This document shows, one piece after another, positions 21,734-34,800 of a stretch of DNA of 64,000 nt. Source of the stretch: Armillaria gallica. Lineage: Eukaryota > Basidiomycota > Agaricomycetes > Agaricales > Physalacriaceae. Position 1 is the first letter of the stretch, and each line of letters starts with the position of its first letter. The stretch is from contig JBANDB010000002.1 in NCBI GenBank assembly GCA_037576215.1, forward strand, positions 930,001 to 994,000, written 5' to 3'. The notes under the pieces are model-generated. The model was not told the DNA's origin. It saw only the letters and a program-made list of their open reading frames with translations, and did no database searches. Position numbers and translations under genes: made by a program.

Positions 21734-22058
21734 GAGGTTATAGACGCTCTTGAAGCACCCATCGTCTTATTGATCGGCAACCGGAGGATCCTTTCATGCG
21801 AAGGTATATTGAACAATGATGATGCGATAGCGATAACGATAACGATATGGTCCTGAATATGACTACCCAAGAATGTATGGACAACGGGGAAAGTGCGTAA
21901 TATGAAATACAACTTAATGAATTCTCTGAGCTACGAACGGGGGGACAAGTAAGAATACAGACAGAGCTCCATCAACTGATTAAGGGAGAACAGCTATGGA
22001 GTTCCAACACTCAATTTGGGAAATGTTACTTGGCGTGCGCAATAGGTTTTCATCGCGC

Positions 22059-22976
22059 TTAGCGCGATCCTTCAGCAAACTGGCAATCGCAATGGTATTT
22101 GTCCTCCCCAGACCAGCCAGTTGGCTCGTCTTGAAACCGTCCTTGCATGACAATGTAGTCTGGAAGTGGCGGCACAGGCGGGGGAGCCATGTCTTGGCTT
22201 TGGAAAGATTGTTGTATTAATGACGAGGAAGCAGATGGCTGAGAATATTCGGACGCAGACGATTGTTCCGAAGGAATCCTGTGATCATCTTTCGAATTCT
22301 CGATAGCACGAGAAGATTTCGGCATGGATGCTGCATTGGGTATTACAAGTCTCGGGAGGTGTTTTGGGCTTAGTTGTAGCGACTTTACGGGCTCTTGGTG
22401 GAAGCCGGGTGATGGAAGTAGTCCGGAGAGCGGTGATGGTGGTGAGCAGTCGTTGTCGGATGAGGTATGGAGGGAGGGAAGGAAGGAATCTGCCTTAAAT
22501 AGACTCTGAGTGGGATAGGGTGCAGGTGGTGGGACTTGGGGGAGGTGGTCTTCTGGGGTGATGTAGGTGTACTGATGCGAATCCCAAGCGTGTTGCGTAA
22601 CGGGTGGGCGACTATAGTCATGGAGAGTCGAGTTTAGAGATTCGCGTGAGTAAGGATGAGATTCGGTGCGGAGAAGGGGCACAAAGCCACTCGATTCCGA
22701 AATTTCGAATGGTGTGGTTTGATAAGGAAAGGGCTCAATGGAACGCGGCTTATGTTTGTATTGAAGTTTCCGAGTTCGTCGACGGATAATGATACAGCGA
22801 ACAAGAAGGGCAAGGAAGAAGACACCAGCAACCCCTCCAAGTATGCCGCAAACGAGGGCGATATCTGTCCCATGTGCGAGCGAGGGATCTGATTCTGTTT
22901 TTCGAGGGCTAACGCGCACGACTGGCATTGGAATGGCATACAAGAACTGAGTCGGAAGTAAGTCTTGGACCTTCAA
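22059..22976 (-). CDS. Single-pass membrane protein with proline/serine-rich cytoplasmic tail
   Basis: The last and main exon reads, after PMPVVRVSPRKTE, a hydrophobic helix ALVCGILGGVAGVFFLALLV followed by basic residues (RCIIIRRRTRK), then a 200-residue low-complexity tail rich in proline, serine, tyrosine and glutamine and containing APPPVPPLPDYI-like polyproline. This architecture (short outside part, one TM, long disordered tail) is common in mushroom genomes for mucin-like or sensor-type proteins; I do not recognise a specific family. The longest frame starts with TTG, not ATG, so the true start lies in an upstream exon I could not define. A GTGCGT..CTCAG intron at about 22950-23005 would join it to a further open stretch. 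Confidence 0.6.
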   Translation of the reverse strand: MKVQDLLPTQFLYAIPMPVVRVSPRKTESDPSLAHGTDIALVCGILGGVAGVFFLALLVRCIIIRRRTRKLQYKHKPRSIEPFPYQTTPFEISESSGFVPLLRTESHPYSRESLNSTLHDYSRPPVTQHAWDSHQYTYITPEDHLPQVPPPAPYPTQSLFKADSFLPSLHTSSDNDCSPPSPLSGLLPSPGFHQEPVKSLQLSPKHLPRLVIPNAASMPKSSRAIENSKDDHRIPSEQSSASEYSQPSASSSLIQQSFQSQDMAPPPVPPLPDYIVMQGRFQDEPTGWSGEDKYHCDCQFAEGSR

Positions 22977-23538
22977 TTATGAGATGAAAAGGACGCACCA
23001 GGGAAGGTAAATATGGCTTGAGAGCGGGGAGAGAGGAGCAATCATCAGATTGCCGGAGGTTTTATCTCATACAGCACAGCTTCGTCCGAAGGCTTCGGTC
23101 GACCGGGCGGCAAACATTGTCATTTAACCTTGCTCCCATGTTTCAATTCCTTTCGATGATCACCTGGTTTCCATTCAGTGCTATGAAATGTCCGGCGGGG
23201 TTCTTTCGGACCATCTTGATAAGGCTATGCGGCACTTCTTTACAATTCCTGGGAATTATTTGAGGTAGCGAGGGAATACCGGTCATTTAAAGGAATACTG
23301 TAGCATATTTGTGCCCCGGAGTGAGTTTTTCATACCCAAGCACCCTTGGAAGTGAGGGGAAGGCGATGTCTATGTGGCAATACACCGGGCGCGGCGGAAA
23401 CATCATGAAACAATTGTATCAAGCGCAGCAGAGCACAAAAGTTTAATACGACGTTAGCTAGTCTCGGTTATCGTATAGCTTGAGCCCACGCCATGTGCCA
23501 GTGCCGTTGGTCCGTGGCTCAGAACAAACTCGACGAAA
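22977..23538. other. Intergenic, first exon of the membrane protein may lie here
   Basis: No recognisable gene. The open minus-strand stretch at about 23005-23070 could be part of the 5' exon of the membrane protein. Confidence 0.35.
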
Positions 23539-23540
23539 TA

Positions 23541-23910
23541 CTGTCCTATTTAAATCAATTCGAATGTCACATGTCTCGGAGGGGTCATTCGTATTCGGAA
23601 AATAACCCCTCGTCACAGGTCCCATAAAGCCTATTCGAGAATGTTTGGGGGTCACAAAGACTAGAATGTCCGATTTTTAATACTTTTTGGCCAAAATGAC
23701 TTTTGAATGACAAAATATTATTCTTCGGGCGCGTTTACAGCTAATTTCTGTGGTGCAGACCACTAGGATTTGTACGAAACTATTAAACCACACTGCCACC
23801 TATTCGGATTTTGTCCAAATGTCACTGTCCCGGAAGAGGTATTCGGTCATTCGAACTAGTCCCACAACGTCACGCGTCACAGGCCATTCGAATTGATTGA
23901 AATAGGACAG
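23541..23910. mobile_element. MITE, Tc1/mariner-like (TA target site), 370 bp
   Basis: The ends form a 26 bp terminal inverted repeat with one mismatch: left CTGTCCTATTTAAATCAATT and its continuation CGAATG, right the reverse complement ending at 23910. TA dinucleotides flank both ends (23539-23540 and 23911-23912), the target duplication of Tc1/mariner elements. There is no coding capacity, so it would depend on a transposase elsewhere. The interior holds a further weak repeat of the CACTGTCCCGGAAGAGGT type (23577 and 23824). Confidence 0.85.
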
Positions 23911-24448
23911 TAATAGAATAGATCCAAGGATTTCGGGCCGCTCGGGCCGTAACGCGTCGCGACGAGGGCACGTGGGGTGACAGGGTGACGTTTCCCACGG
24001 CGCGAACTTCCAGCTACCCAGCTACAGACCACAAACTCTTGAAAACGTTCCAGACAACGAAAATTGGGCTCTGTTCCTTTCTTCATGTTCCTATCCGTGT
24101 ATAAAAAATGTCGCTCTTTGGTGTTTAACCTTTAGAGATGTCTTCGGGCCACCAAGCTGGCGCAGAGGCTTGAAACTTGAAGTGACTTGAAGCTATACTA
24201 GACACATGATAATACAAACTAACCCGTTCCTCACCTATCTCGGATGTATCAGCTCATATATTCTCGACAACCGAACATACCCATAATAGTTCAAGTGTCC
24301 CGGAGAGACATCACATCGACTTCGAATCTAAAGAAGTCGACCAGTAGCTCACCTGGACACCTGAGAGCACAAGGACCTCGCATCATGTGCAAGGTTCTTT
24401 GACGACTTTTCTGTTATAAACGGAACTATTGCACTGGCTTGGCATACT

Positions 24449-27400
24449 ATGCTCTTCCTAGCGACGATTCTTCTCAACGATATTTGGTTTTCTGGGGCTT
24501 CAGCACTTCCAAGATACCCGTCAACAGCTATATCCCTTCGCTCCCTGTTTAACAATCAAGCTGCCTCTCCCAACGGCTCTGCGGATTTTGATGGCAAGGG
24601 CTCGTGCTTTGATAGCCAATTTCTCCCCTCAGGCCCGTATACGCACGACGGAATAATCGTAGGAGATCTATCTGGGTCTCTGACCGACATCTAAGCTTAT
24701 CTCTTCTAGTATGATCTACCAGATTCTTGGGGCTCATCTAAGGACAATCTCATCGCGGACAGTCAAGTGATCGGTCTTCCGGAACCGACTTTCATACAAG
24801 AACTGCATTTCGTTTATGCGGGTGATGCTGGCCAAGGTCGATAATAATAACAGCACTCCTCATCTTGGCCCCTAGTTCACGATATTTTCCAGGAACTCAT
24901 GAATTCGTGGCCAATTTTATCCTTACATTTACGGACAACTCAACTCAACAAGTGCAGCGTGAGTGGTGTAACACTCTCAAGTACTATTGTCTTTGAAATC
25001 TTCAGTCTACGCTCGAAACTGGTGGCGATGGCCGATCCTCAATATTGGAATGATCCAAACGTTTGTTTTCTATGCTCCATAGCCAAGCAGGGGCTTCAAT
25101 CATTTCGGCAGGCCATATCATTTCGAAAACGGTACACAAAAGAACTGGAATTCAAGTCACATTTTCCAGTGGTCGAGCTCGGTCTCGTCGGAACACGCTC
25201 TCCAAAGTATTGCCTTGCCACCGATCAACACAGCTCACAGATTGCATCTGTTCGCTATGTCCATTTCGCCATCAACAGTTCCTTTGCCCGATGCGGCAAA
25301 GCCGGCATTGTCTATCCGACGAGCGAGGTTCACTTCTCGATGGGAAGACTTCGATGGAGTTAGAGGTCAAGCTGTGGAGGTAACTCTGGCTAATCTCCTT
25401 CCGACGTATAGCCTTTCGGCAGAGACATCCTTGAACACTAAGCACCAACTCTATATTAGCGGTGCTGGTATCAAGACGATCCATTCTGGTATCGTCCATC
25501 GATTGGTCCCTGGGGATCAAGTTACTGTAGACGTTTTTATATCGGGTGCACGGGAAAATGGATCTGCGAATATCGAAATTAGGGACTCTAATGCTCGTGT
25601 GATTGGTGTATCTTCTGGTTGGCCGGCAACACCGATGGTCGAGCACTGGATTCCGGATACACAGGTTCTCGGCGCACACGAAACCCCGACATGGGTGAGT
25701 ATCTACAGCCCTGTCCGTGCTACGCGACACTGAATTGAAAGCAGTGGAACCGAGCCAAGTATGGTATATTGTGAGTCCACGATACTCTTTTCAAGATTTG
25801 AGCTGAAACATAGTCCGTAGTATCCACTGGGGCATCTACAGCGTTCCCGCTTGGGTAGGATTTCCTCAGCAAAGAGAGGTGGAATGTTTCCTGATTTGAA
25901 GCGCTAGGCTACTCCGTCTAATTATGCAGAATCATACGAGTAAGTCAAGTTACTTTACACCTTAACGGTACTGGATCATAAATCAGTTGGTTTCTACATA
26001 CTGATCCCGGGGAGGATAATCCAACGTGGAGCCATCATTTAGAAACCTATGGGACCGTAAGCACTATAACTTCATGTAAGCGTTATCTCGTGCCTCTCAT
26101 ACTTAAAACTGTAGGACGTCGTATACGATGACTTCATTTCCAACTTCACTGCATCGAAATTCAACGCAAGCGAGTGGCTTGACCTATTTGACAATGCAGG
26201 CGCCAGTTATTTCGTTCTAGTCACAGTCAGTGTGCTTAATATCTAACAATTCGTTCTTATCTCTGACCTTCGTGTTAGAAACACCATGATGGTTTCTCTC
26301 TCTTTGATACTGGCGATTCGACCCATAGAAGTAGCGTATACCTCGGTCCTAAACGAGACTTAGTTGCCGAATTGCTTGACACGGCCAAGAAGGAAAAACC
26401 AGATATGTATCGGGGTACCTACTATTCATTGCCTGAATGGCGAGTAACGCCTCATTTCCTGCTTCACGTTAGCTAATGCGTACAGCAGGTTCAGCCCGGA
26501 CTACTCTCCATACGGTTTCGGAGCGTGGCCTGGCGGCCTCGCGCACAATGCATTCAACGGCTCGCTCCTCGACCCATACACAGGAAGATCAAACATCACC
26601 GATTATATCGAGGACATCCAGCTGCCCCATATGCTTGATCTTGCCAAGAAATATGACACCGATATAATGGTACACATTCTAGTCAATTCCTAGGGCAGTA
26701 GCGCTGGATGACTTTTTGATGTAGTGGTGCGACATCGGAGGTCCAAACAAGACCCTGGAATTCGCTGCCGAATTTTATAATAACGCGTTTGCACAAGGTC
26801 GGCAAGTCACTATCAATAACCGTAAGCATTTGTTTTTAAGTATGCCCATTCTATGTGTTGAGTAACCTACGATTCAGGCTGCGGTGCCGTTCCTGATTTT
26901 GACACGCCTGAATACGCTACATTCGGCGCTATTCAGACCAGAAAGTGGGAGGCCAGCGAGGGAATGGATCCTCACAGCTACGGTCTCGATCTCGCCACTA
27001 ACGCTAGCTCGTACAAGAATGCCACTTACATCGTTCAGACTCTGATTGATATCGTGTCAAAGAACGGCAACTTGTCAGTCATTTTTGAGAGACGAGATTT
27101 TGTGGACTTAGCTTCCCGTTTTTAGTCTCCTTGATGTCGGACCAACAGCGGAAGGAGAAATTATCGCTCCGATGAGGACAGGTCTGCTAGGTGCGGGGGA
27201 ATGGTTGAAATATGCTGGAGAATGTGTATACGACACGGTGAGTCTTCCATATCATTCCCTTTCGCTCGTTAACACTCACCTTTTCAGAATTACTGGTTCC
27301 CCAGTTCACAAGACATTTACGCGCCGAAGGGATCGACGCCAGCACGGTTCACAGCTACTCCAAAAACATTTTGTGTCATTACCTTTGTGGCTCCAACCAG

Positions 27401-27602
27401 TGGTCAGCTAGTTGTCAATCAGCGATTGCCAATTCTTCCTGGGGACGAAGTGTACGTTCTAAACCCGTCCGGTCCCTTTGGTCCTTTGCCATGGACCGTC
27501 AATGAAAATGCAGGAAAATTTATCTTGGATGTTTCTGGGGCAGACTTGGAGGAGATAAAGCATGCATGGGCCTTCCAGGTGCAATTCGGAGTAAATATTT
27601 GA
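24449..27602 (+). CDS. Secreted alpha-L-fucosidase, GH29, copy 1
   Basis: Signal peptide MLFLATILLNDIWFSGASA, then LPRYPS. An N-terminal beta-sandwich region (ELHFVYAGDAG, YARNWWRWPIL, PYHFENGTQKNW) precedes the catalytic barrel. In the barrel: WNRAKYGIFIHWGIYSVPAW, made by two splices; WFLHTDPG; YFVLVTKHHDGFSLFDT; LVAELLDTAKKEKP; and WCDIGGPN, holding the aspartate expected to be the nucleophile of GH29. The C-terminus has LLDVGPTAEGEI and a final beta domain. More than 12 introns; all junctions tested keep frame, and no lesion was seen. The enzyme releases terminal L-fucose from glycans, outside the cell. A TATAAAA sits about 345 bases before the ATG. Paralogue on the opposite strand at 31893-34980. 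Confidence 0.92.
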
Positions 27603-27777
27603 AAAAAGAATTAATAATTTATTTTGGACGCCTTCGCGTCGGGTCCTGCCATAATCGGAAACTGCTCTTTTTCTCCTACCATCACGTCCGACGCGAGGCG
27701 TTATCTCTCGTGGTTCGTTGGCATCCCGACCAATCTTTTCGCAGGGCTTACAAGAAACTTTATCAGAATTAATCACG

Positions 27778-30322
27778 ATGTCGAAGACGCGTCTCGTCGC
27801 GAATAAACGATGTAAAACCGATGGGCAGGACGGCGACCACGGTGCTCGCCAGAAGGTCGTCCGAAGAGGGAGGAAAGGAGCATTGAAAGGCTTGGTTGAT
27901 ATGCCACTCGATATTTTACTTGAGGTGTGCCATTATCTTCGGTTAGGACAGATTCGGAACCCTCATGATGAACCGCTTACTAGATATTCGGACATTTGCT
28001 TCCCTACGACGTTCTTCGTCTGGCACGATTAACCAAGGAATTCAGAAGACTGCTTATGCACCCATCATCTCGCTCTTGCTGGAGAGCCTCCCTCTCCAAC
28101 GTCCCTAATTTACCGGATCCATTTCCCGGCATGACCGAACCAGCATGGGTCAACCTCGTTTTTCACCCGCAATGTCATGTATATCCTTCCCGTTTGGCTA
28201 CATGACTCGGAATCTAATACCATTATCAGTTCTGTCCACGAACTGTCCATACCGTTGAGTGGTGCTTTCGAAAGCGCCTGTGTAACAGATGTTGGTACAA
28301 GCAGTGAGTCAGATAGATCATTCAACGAAGCTCATAGTTCTGACTACGACGCAGTGTCATACCCGTCTCACGTTGGGTCATGGATGTGGACGCTCCTCGG
28401 AACAAATGGGAGAATATGTCGGTGACCGTCACACTGGCCGGTATACTTCCAATGCAGATCGACAAAAGTGAGCTTCCGATAGTCTCTACGAAACTCAGAC
28501 TGACTTGCTCTAAAGCCACCAGACACAAACACATTCTTCGGCAGGATTTTCACGACCTTACTAATCGGTTCAGGCTTATTTATGACGCACAAGAGAAAGA
28601 GTTATTCAAATCCCGGGAGTCAGCGATAGCAAGAGGGATAGAACAAGTAAGTCACATCTGTTAAAGGAGAACGAAAGATGTATTCATTATGTTTTCTAAC
28701 TAGCGCGCCAGAGAGTGTCTCATTTGGACCAGATGTTATTTTATTGACCAGCAGACCGAGGCGAACGATCAGAAGGCCTGCCGCCTTAGAGCGTGAGTTC
28801 TGTATCTCTTAGGCTATCTTCGATGCCAATTATCGGACTTCAAGCGTCCACAACAAACTTGTAGATCTTGGCTGGACTCAAGAACTAGAGTTCCTACAGC
28901 GGCGCGACGACTATAACTCTTTGTCAGAACATCAGTTAGTGAATCAAACTCGCCCTTTGACTGATCGCAGTACGTAAAATTTCTACCCCACAATTGGACT
29001 TCGCTTACATCAAAGCACAGTATGGACGAAAATTAAACCCACAATCATTGAGCTCCTACAAGGTGTACGAGTTCGACGGTTACAGACAGAGCACGAGGCC
29101 CTGATCCGTACGCGGAAGAATGTCGCTCTTCCAATCCTACGCTCTTATAAGAGAGCAAACATACCATTCTCAGGCTTTATGCCTGAGTGTCCTGACTACT
29201 TCGAGTTTCCAGAGGTCAAAGCCATCATTCATCGCCCTCCCGAAGAAATCATCGACCAAACGAGTTTCGAACACATCCCGTCTCTCCTACCCGGTCTGAT
29301 TGAGGCCTGGCGAGAGCGGATATATGAGGAACTGTATGCCCTGATCAAGGACTCAGATCCGACGTCGTCCGTCGACGGGCGGGAGGCGTTATATCTTGCT
29401 ACTACAGTATTCACTTGCGAGACTTGCACACAGATTTATCACGACCCTTCAGAATCTAACCCTGATCGGGGGACTGTCAATGGATTTGGGATCATGTCCT
29501 ATCCAGGGGTGCTGTCTCATAGATGCCTTATTAGAGGTGAGGCCGACCCTGCAGATATACCGACGCCGGAGGAGAACGCGGACGCTATTGTGTATGTCAG
29601 TAATAAGCGTTCAAATCGTCTATCTTGGAGCTCGCACACCCTACGGATCATTCCGCGGTATGCGGAGATTGCCGAAGAGATAGTCATTGCAGCGGGCAAG
29701 GATCCCAAGACTACGAGCGCAGTAGAAATGGATCAACTGATGCTTTATTTCTTTTGCATGGACTGTGCTACACTCGAGGTCGTCGACGGAATCAAGCGCG
29801 CCTGCGGGAAGGTATGGAAGTGGCGATTAGCTGTAGGTTTTCCTCATCTGGAGATCGAAGATCAATCTGACAGCATTTGCAGCTCAGACATATTCTGAGA
29901 AAGCACTATACTTCCGGCAAGGCACGTTGGTGTGTCCTTACCCCCGGCCAAATCATCCATCTTAGCCTACAGCCGCCGCACAAGTTCCTCACTTATCGTG
30001 CGATGTTTGGCAATTATCTGTGTAAATGGTGCCTTGATTCCTCGACGGAGAGTCCCCCAGCTCCTCTTCATATCATCCGGGATCATATTAAGAGGAGGTA
30101 CGTAGTTTTCAAGGTTGATGTTGATCCGCAAGTTGATACACACCTCCAAAAAGGCACGACGTCGATGAACCTGCGGGGAATAGCGATTACATCCGTGTCT
30201 TCGGGGCACCGCCAGATAGATGCGGTGCTTTCTTCACCGCCCGCCTTCAGCTTGCAGGTATCAGAGCACTCTTCAAGCAAAAGAATTCGGGACTACCAGT
30301 CATTAAGACAGAGTCTGAGTGA
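27778..30322 (+). CDS. F-box protein with cysteine-containing C-terminal region
   Basis: Start MSKTRLVANKR, basic N-terminus, then the F-box LVDMPLDILLEI/FGHLLPYDVLRLAR (split by a GTGTGC..ACTAG intron) and LMHPSSRSCWR. This form is typical of a large agaricomycete F-box family. It continues with CxxC-like pairs (LCNRCWYK), WENMSVTVTLAG, an exon with DLGWTQELEFLQR and RPLTDR, VWTKIKPTIIELLQ and a long exon (29035-about 29880) with further CxxC pairs (FTCETCTQIY, FFCMDCATLE). Late exons include NYLCKWC and HIIRDHIKRR. The 3' end is uncertain: splicing at GTACGT (30098) gives an end at 30322, while reading on gives 30368. It lies between two fucosidases but is probably unrelated in function; inferred SCF adaptor. 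Confidence 0.75.
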
Positions 30323-30411
30323 GAACGTCAGCTTGAGCGGGGTCTGGTTTATTACAACTACCCTGTAATTACGGTAGTAATAATACAGCAAGTAGCTTAT
30401 TTACGCCACCC

Positions 30412-31737
30412 TTAATTACCTCCCTCAATTATATCAACGCGTCCTTTTCCCTGAATCTGTCGTACGAACTCCCTGATGTCGTCTGCCAAAACGTCACCAC
30501 ATTCTAGAGCAGGGAAGTGACCTCCATTATCATGTTCTCGCCAAGTCACAATATTCTCTGCGACAACAGCATCCGCCCACCACTTTGGAATATACGCCGT
30601 GTCAAATTCAAAGGCGCTAACTCCAACGGCGACATCCTTGGTAATCTTTTTATCCATAACCTCGTGTTGTACAGTCTGCATGCTTTCCTTGTAAAGTCTA
30701 GCGTGACCGGCGTTTCCGGAAAGAATGTACATCATTGTCCAAGTAATAACGACCTCTTTGTCCCACTTGAATCCGGGCGCTACAAGAGCGTGGAGCTTGT
30801 CATACAGCCAAGCTAGCATCCCAACGGGAGAATCCAGTAGGCCATAAGAAACGGTCTGTGGCTTGGTCCCTTGGATGAACGCGTAGCCCATCTCAGATTG
30901 GAACCACTGTTGCATTCGACCCATGCGCCTTTTCTCGCTTGGCGTCAGCCATCCGAGCATGAGCCAGAGTAAGATGAGGGGGTGTTGTAGTGGGGACGGA
31001 GGGAACGCCTGGATAAAATTGGTATGAATGCCTATGCATGACTCTGGAAATTGAAGAGCGAGCGATCGAATAATCGAGGCGCCCCAGTCCCCGCCTTGGG
31101 CAACGAAGTGGTGATACCCTAAGACATCCATTAGCTTCTTGAACACAGAGGCGATGCGAGCTACGGAAAACCCAGGAGCCTTAAGGCGTTATAAGCTGTT
31201 TATTATGAGCAAGGCAAACGGGCGTTCTCACTGTTGGTGGAGAAGAAAATGCGAAACCTGGAATACTGGGCGCTACTACATGGAATGCTTGCTGCTCGAG
31301 ATCATCTGGCTCTGTTAGAAGCTTGAGGATGCCTTCCACCTGCTAGGCAGTAAGACACAGGGACGGTAACATATGCTAAGGAATGCGCCCACCTCCAAGA
31401 AACTGCCCGGCCAGCCGTGTACAAAGATGAGAGGTATAGCGTCTGGACGAGCACTTCTGTGATGCACGAAATGTAGGGCGATTGTCTGGCCAATTTCTTC
31501 CAGTTCGACCGTGAACATATTGAATATAGAGTTTAGCTTCTTCTCTACTTTTCTCCAATCATACGAACTCTTCCAATACTCGACTAGGTCCTTTACGACA
31601 TCACTAGGTGTTCCATGGTCCCATTCTTTGCCTTGAGGATGAGATATGTCTGGAATAATGTGAGCGGTTTGTACCCTTTGCATTATCCATTGGTGTTTCT
31701 CCTCAGAGACGTTGAGAAAGAACGGTTTTACGGTCAT
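30412..31737 (-). CDS. Epoxide hydrolase (EHN domain, alpha/beta hydrolase)
   Basis: Three or four exons on the minus strand. The start MTVKPFFLNVSEEKHQWI at 31737 fits the family's usual N-terminus; an in-frame ATG at 31821 is upstream. The first exon is an EHN domain (WDHGTPSDVVKDLVEYW, YDWRKVE) ending with HHRSARPDAIPLIFVHGWPG, the oxyanion-hole motif. Then VVAPSIPGFAFSS, and GYHHFVAQGGDWGAS with the nucleophilic aspartate. NGGHFPALE near the end supplies the catalytic histidine. It opens epoxides to diols and is related to microsomal and juvenile-hormone-type enzymes. Tail to tail with the F-box gene, stop codons about 90 bases apart. Looks intact; a paralogous detoxification or secondary-metabolism role is inferred only. 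Confidence 0.88.
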
Positions 31738-31892
31738 CTGGAAGATAGAAAGCGGGTCGCGGTATTCAGTAAACGGCGTCGACAAGTGAGACCGGCATTT
31801 GCCGAAGACTGCTCCATGCACGTCACCGAGAAAAAGTCTTCATTGCGATTGAGGAATACAAACACAAGAAGGGCCTAGTATATACAAAAATT

Positions 31893-34800
31893 TCACTCCA
31901 GTTTATAACGTACTTCAAACGCCCATGCATACTCGAAAATATCCATGTCCGCTACGTCGATTGTCAGATGTCCACTTACCCCGTCCATCGACCATGCTAC
32001 AGGGTTATCTGAATCCGGCCCCAAGAGAACCATCTCGTCCCCAGGGAGCAAGGGAAGACGCTTCTCGATAACAATCTTCCCATCGTCTGGCTTGGAGAAA
32101 GCTACGATGCAGAACGTGGTAGGCGTAGTCAAGAATCGCACATCGGAAGTCGAGCCCGTGTCTTGGGAACCCTGGAACCAGAATTTCTGTGGTACAGAAC
32201 ATAAGTAAACGCCTGATAGAATTTAGAGCTTGTAATACTCACGGTATCATAGACACATCGGCCAGAATATTTGAGCCACCGTCCGGTATCCAAGAGGTTA
32301 GTCCTCATGATCTGGATGATATCGCCTTCCGCGGTAGGCCCGATATCAAGGAGACTGTCGACCGAAGATTAGTTTCACATCTCGATGACAGATCTTTCTT
32401 ACTAGTTCCCGTTTTTCGAGATGATATCCATGAGCGAATGAATGATCGTTGTCGCGTTCTTGTATTGACTATCATTGGTCTGCAGATTCAATCCGTAACT
32501 GAAGGGATCCATCCCTTCGCTACTCTCCCACGCTTGTGGCTGAATTGCGCTGAACGTCGAGTATTCTGGCGTATCGAAATCTGGAATAGCCCCACATCCT
32601 GTCAGACCTGTAGTCAGTACTAATCGACCGAGGCTGCGGAATAGAACCCACGGTTGTTCATAGTTACCTGCCGTCCATTAGCCAGGGCGTTGTTATAGAA
32701 CTCCGAGGCAAATTCTAGCGCTTTGTTGGGTCCGCCAATGTCGCACCACTATGAAAGATATCTATCAGAGGCACATTCTCTGAAGCAGTATGAGATCCTC
32801 TCACCATGATCTCAGACTCGTACATCGTTACCAGTTCCAGCATCTGGGGCAGCTGCAAATCGTCAAGATAGTCGGCAATCTCCAAACGCCCGGTGTACGG
32901 CTCAAGTATGGACGAATTAAACGCGTTGTGCGCAAGCCCTCCGGGCCATACATCGAAGCCGTATTTTGCGTAGTCCGGATTGAACCTAGAGGTCCGCTTC
33001 AGATCGAATATCAATGAATGTAATGTAACCTACCACTCCGGCAGAGAAAAGTATGTCCCTCGATGGAGATGAGGCTTCTCCGTCTTGGCTGTTTCGAGTA
33101 GTTCTCGCACGAAGTCGCGTTTGGGTCCAAGCGCAACTGACGTCCGGTTTGTTGTAGGCGTATTCCATAAGGCGAAGCCGTCATGATGTTTCTAGAAACA
33201 GATATTAGTATGCATCCGCACAAGCACATAAGTAACATGGGATTTTTACAGTGACCAAGACGAAGTATTTAGCTCCCGCGTCGTCTATGAGATCCAGCCA
33301 TTGACTGGCGTCGAAATTTGACGCAGTGAAGTTGACGATGAAATCATCATAGACAATATCCTGCCCCATGAGGCTACTGCTCTGTGAGTAAAGAAGTCAG
33401 ACCTACTTTTCCGTATGTGTCTAAGTGATGCACCCAGGTGGGGTTGCTAGCACCGGGGTCCTGGTGCAAGGACCAGCTAAGAAGCGATGAGTACCAACGA
33501 ACGACCATCGTAGAATGGATTCTTACTCATACCACTCCGCATATGTGGAGGAAGGCGCGAATGCCGGCACACTGTACAACCCCCAATGAATACTGATATT
33601 GACATGAGCTCTGTGAGAATCGGCACGAAGACCAGAACACGTACAAGATACCAAACTTTGCTCGATTCCACTATTCCATGCACGTTGATACATAGACGTC
33701 TTCATAAATAGACCCGCTTACCCAAGATGGCGTTTCATGGGTTCTTAAAATATCAGCATCCGGAGTCCAACGCTCAACCAATGGACTGATGGACCATCCC
33801 GACGAGGTCCCCACGGTACCGCCGTTAGAATCCTTGACTGTGACAACAGCGTTTCCCCCTGCACGATTTCCCGACACAAAAACTTCGACAGTGACTTGAT
33901 CTCCGGGTACTAGTCGACTAATAACACCCGGAACTAGAGTATCGACCCCAGAACCAGATACAGAAACCTGATGCTTCGAGCGAAGAGACGTCTCCGCAGA
34001 CAGAAGACGTGTCGGAAGCACATTCGCCACTGTGACCTCCACGACTTGAGCACGGGCACCACCTACGGCTTCCCAGCGGGTGGTGAACCGAACTCTGCGT
34101 ATGGCCAACTGGGGCTTTGAGGCCTCCACAGGGACCACTGAAGGCGAAAAGGCCATAGCGAAGATGTGTGCTTTTTTGTTGTCCTCAACGCTTGGAAAGG
34201 TGATGCCGGTGACGGCGACCTCTGACGGTATAGCAGTAGACCATTGGAAGATGTCTGTTATGTTTTCATTTTTCACTGCTCCCCTAGACTCATAGTGATA
34301 TGGCCTGATGACGATGCTTATTAGATTTTAACCATGTGAAACGAAAAAGAAGCTTCTTACGTGTGAATAACGCCGTTATTGATAACGGGCCACTTCCACC
34401 AGTTCCGCGTAATGACTGTGGAGTGACTTGGGATGAGTAAGTTTAGGCGTATAAGAAGAAACCTTACGTTCAACGTCCAGTGTAGAGTTATCAGTGAATA
34501 TAAGCGTGAAGATGCTCATAAACTCGGTTGTTCCTAATTAAATCAGCCCCCGACGGCCGTTTGATGAGAGGTAAGGCATACCTGGTCCAGCATCGCCTGC
34601 GTAGAGAAAATGTAGCTCGTGGATGAACGTGGGTTCATCCAAATGCAGGACTTGACCGTTGGCTATAACGTTGTCACTGGATGCGCCCCATTCCGATGGA
34701 AGCTTATACTGTGATTCAAACCATGTTTTAGGTCGTTCAAACGTTCAAGGGCCAAGAACATTCAACCCACCTCGACGTTATCATGCAACCATGGTCCTGT

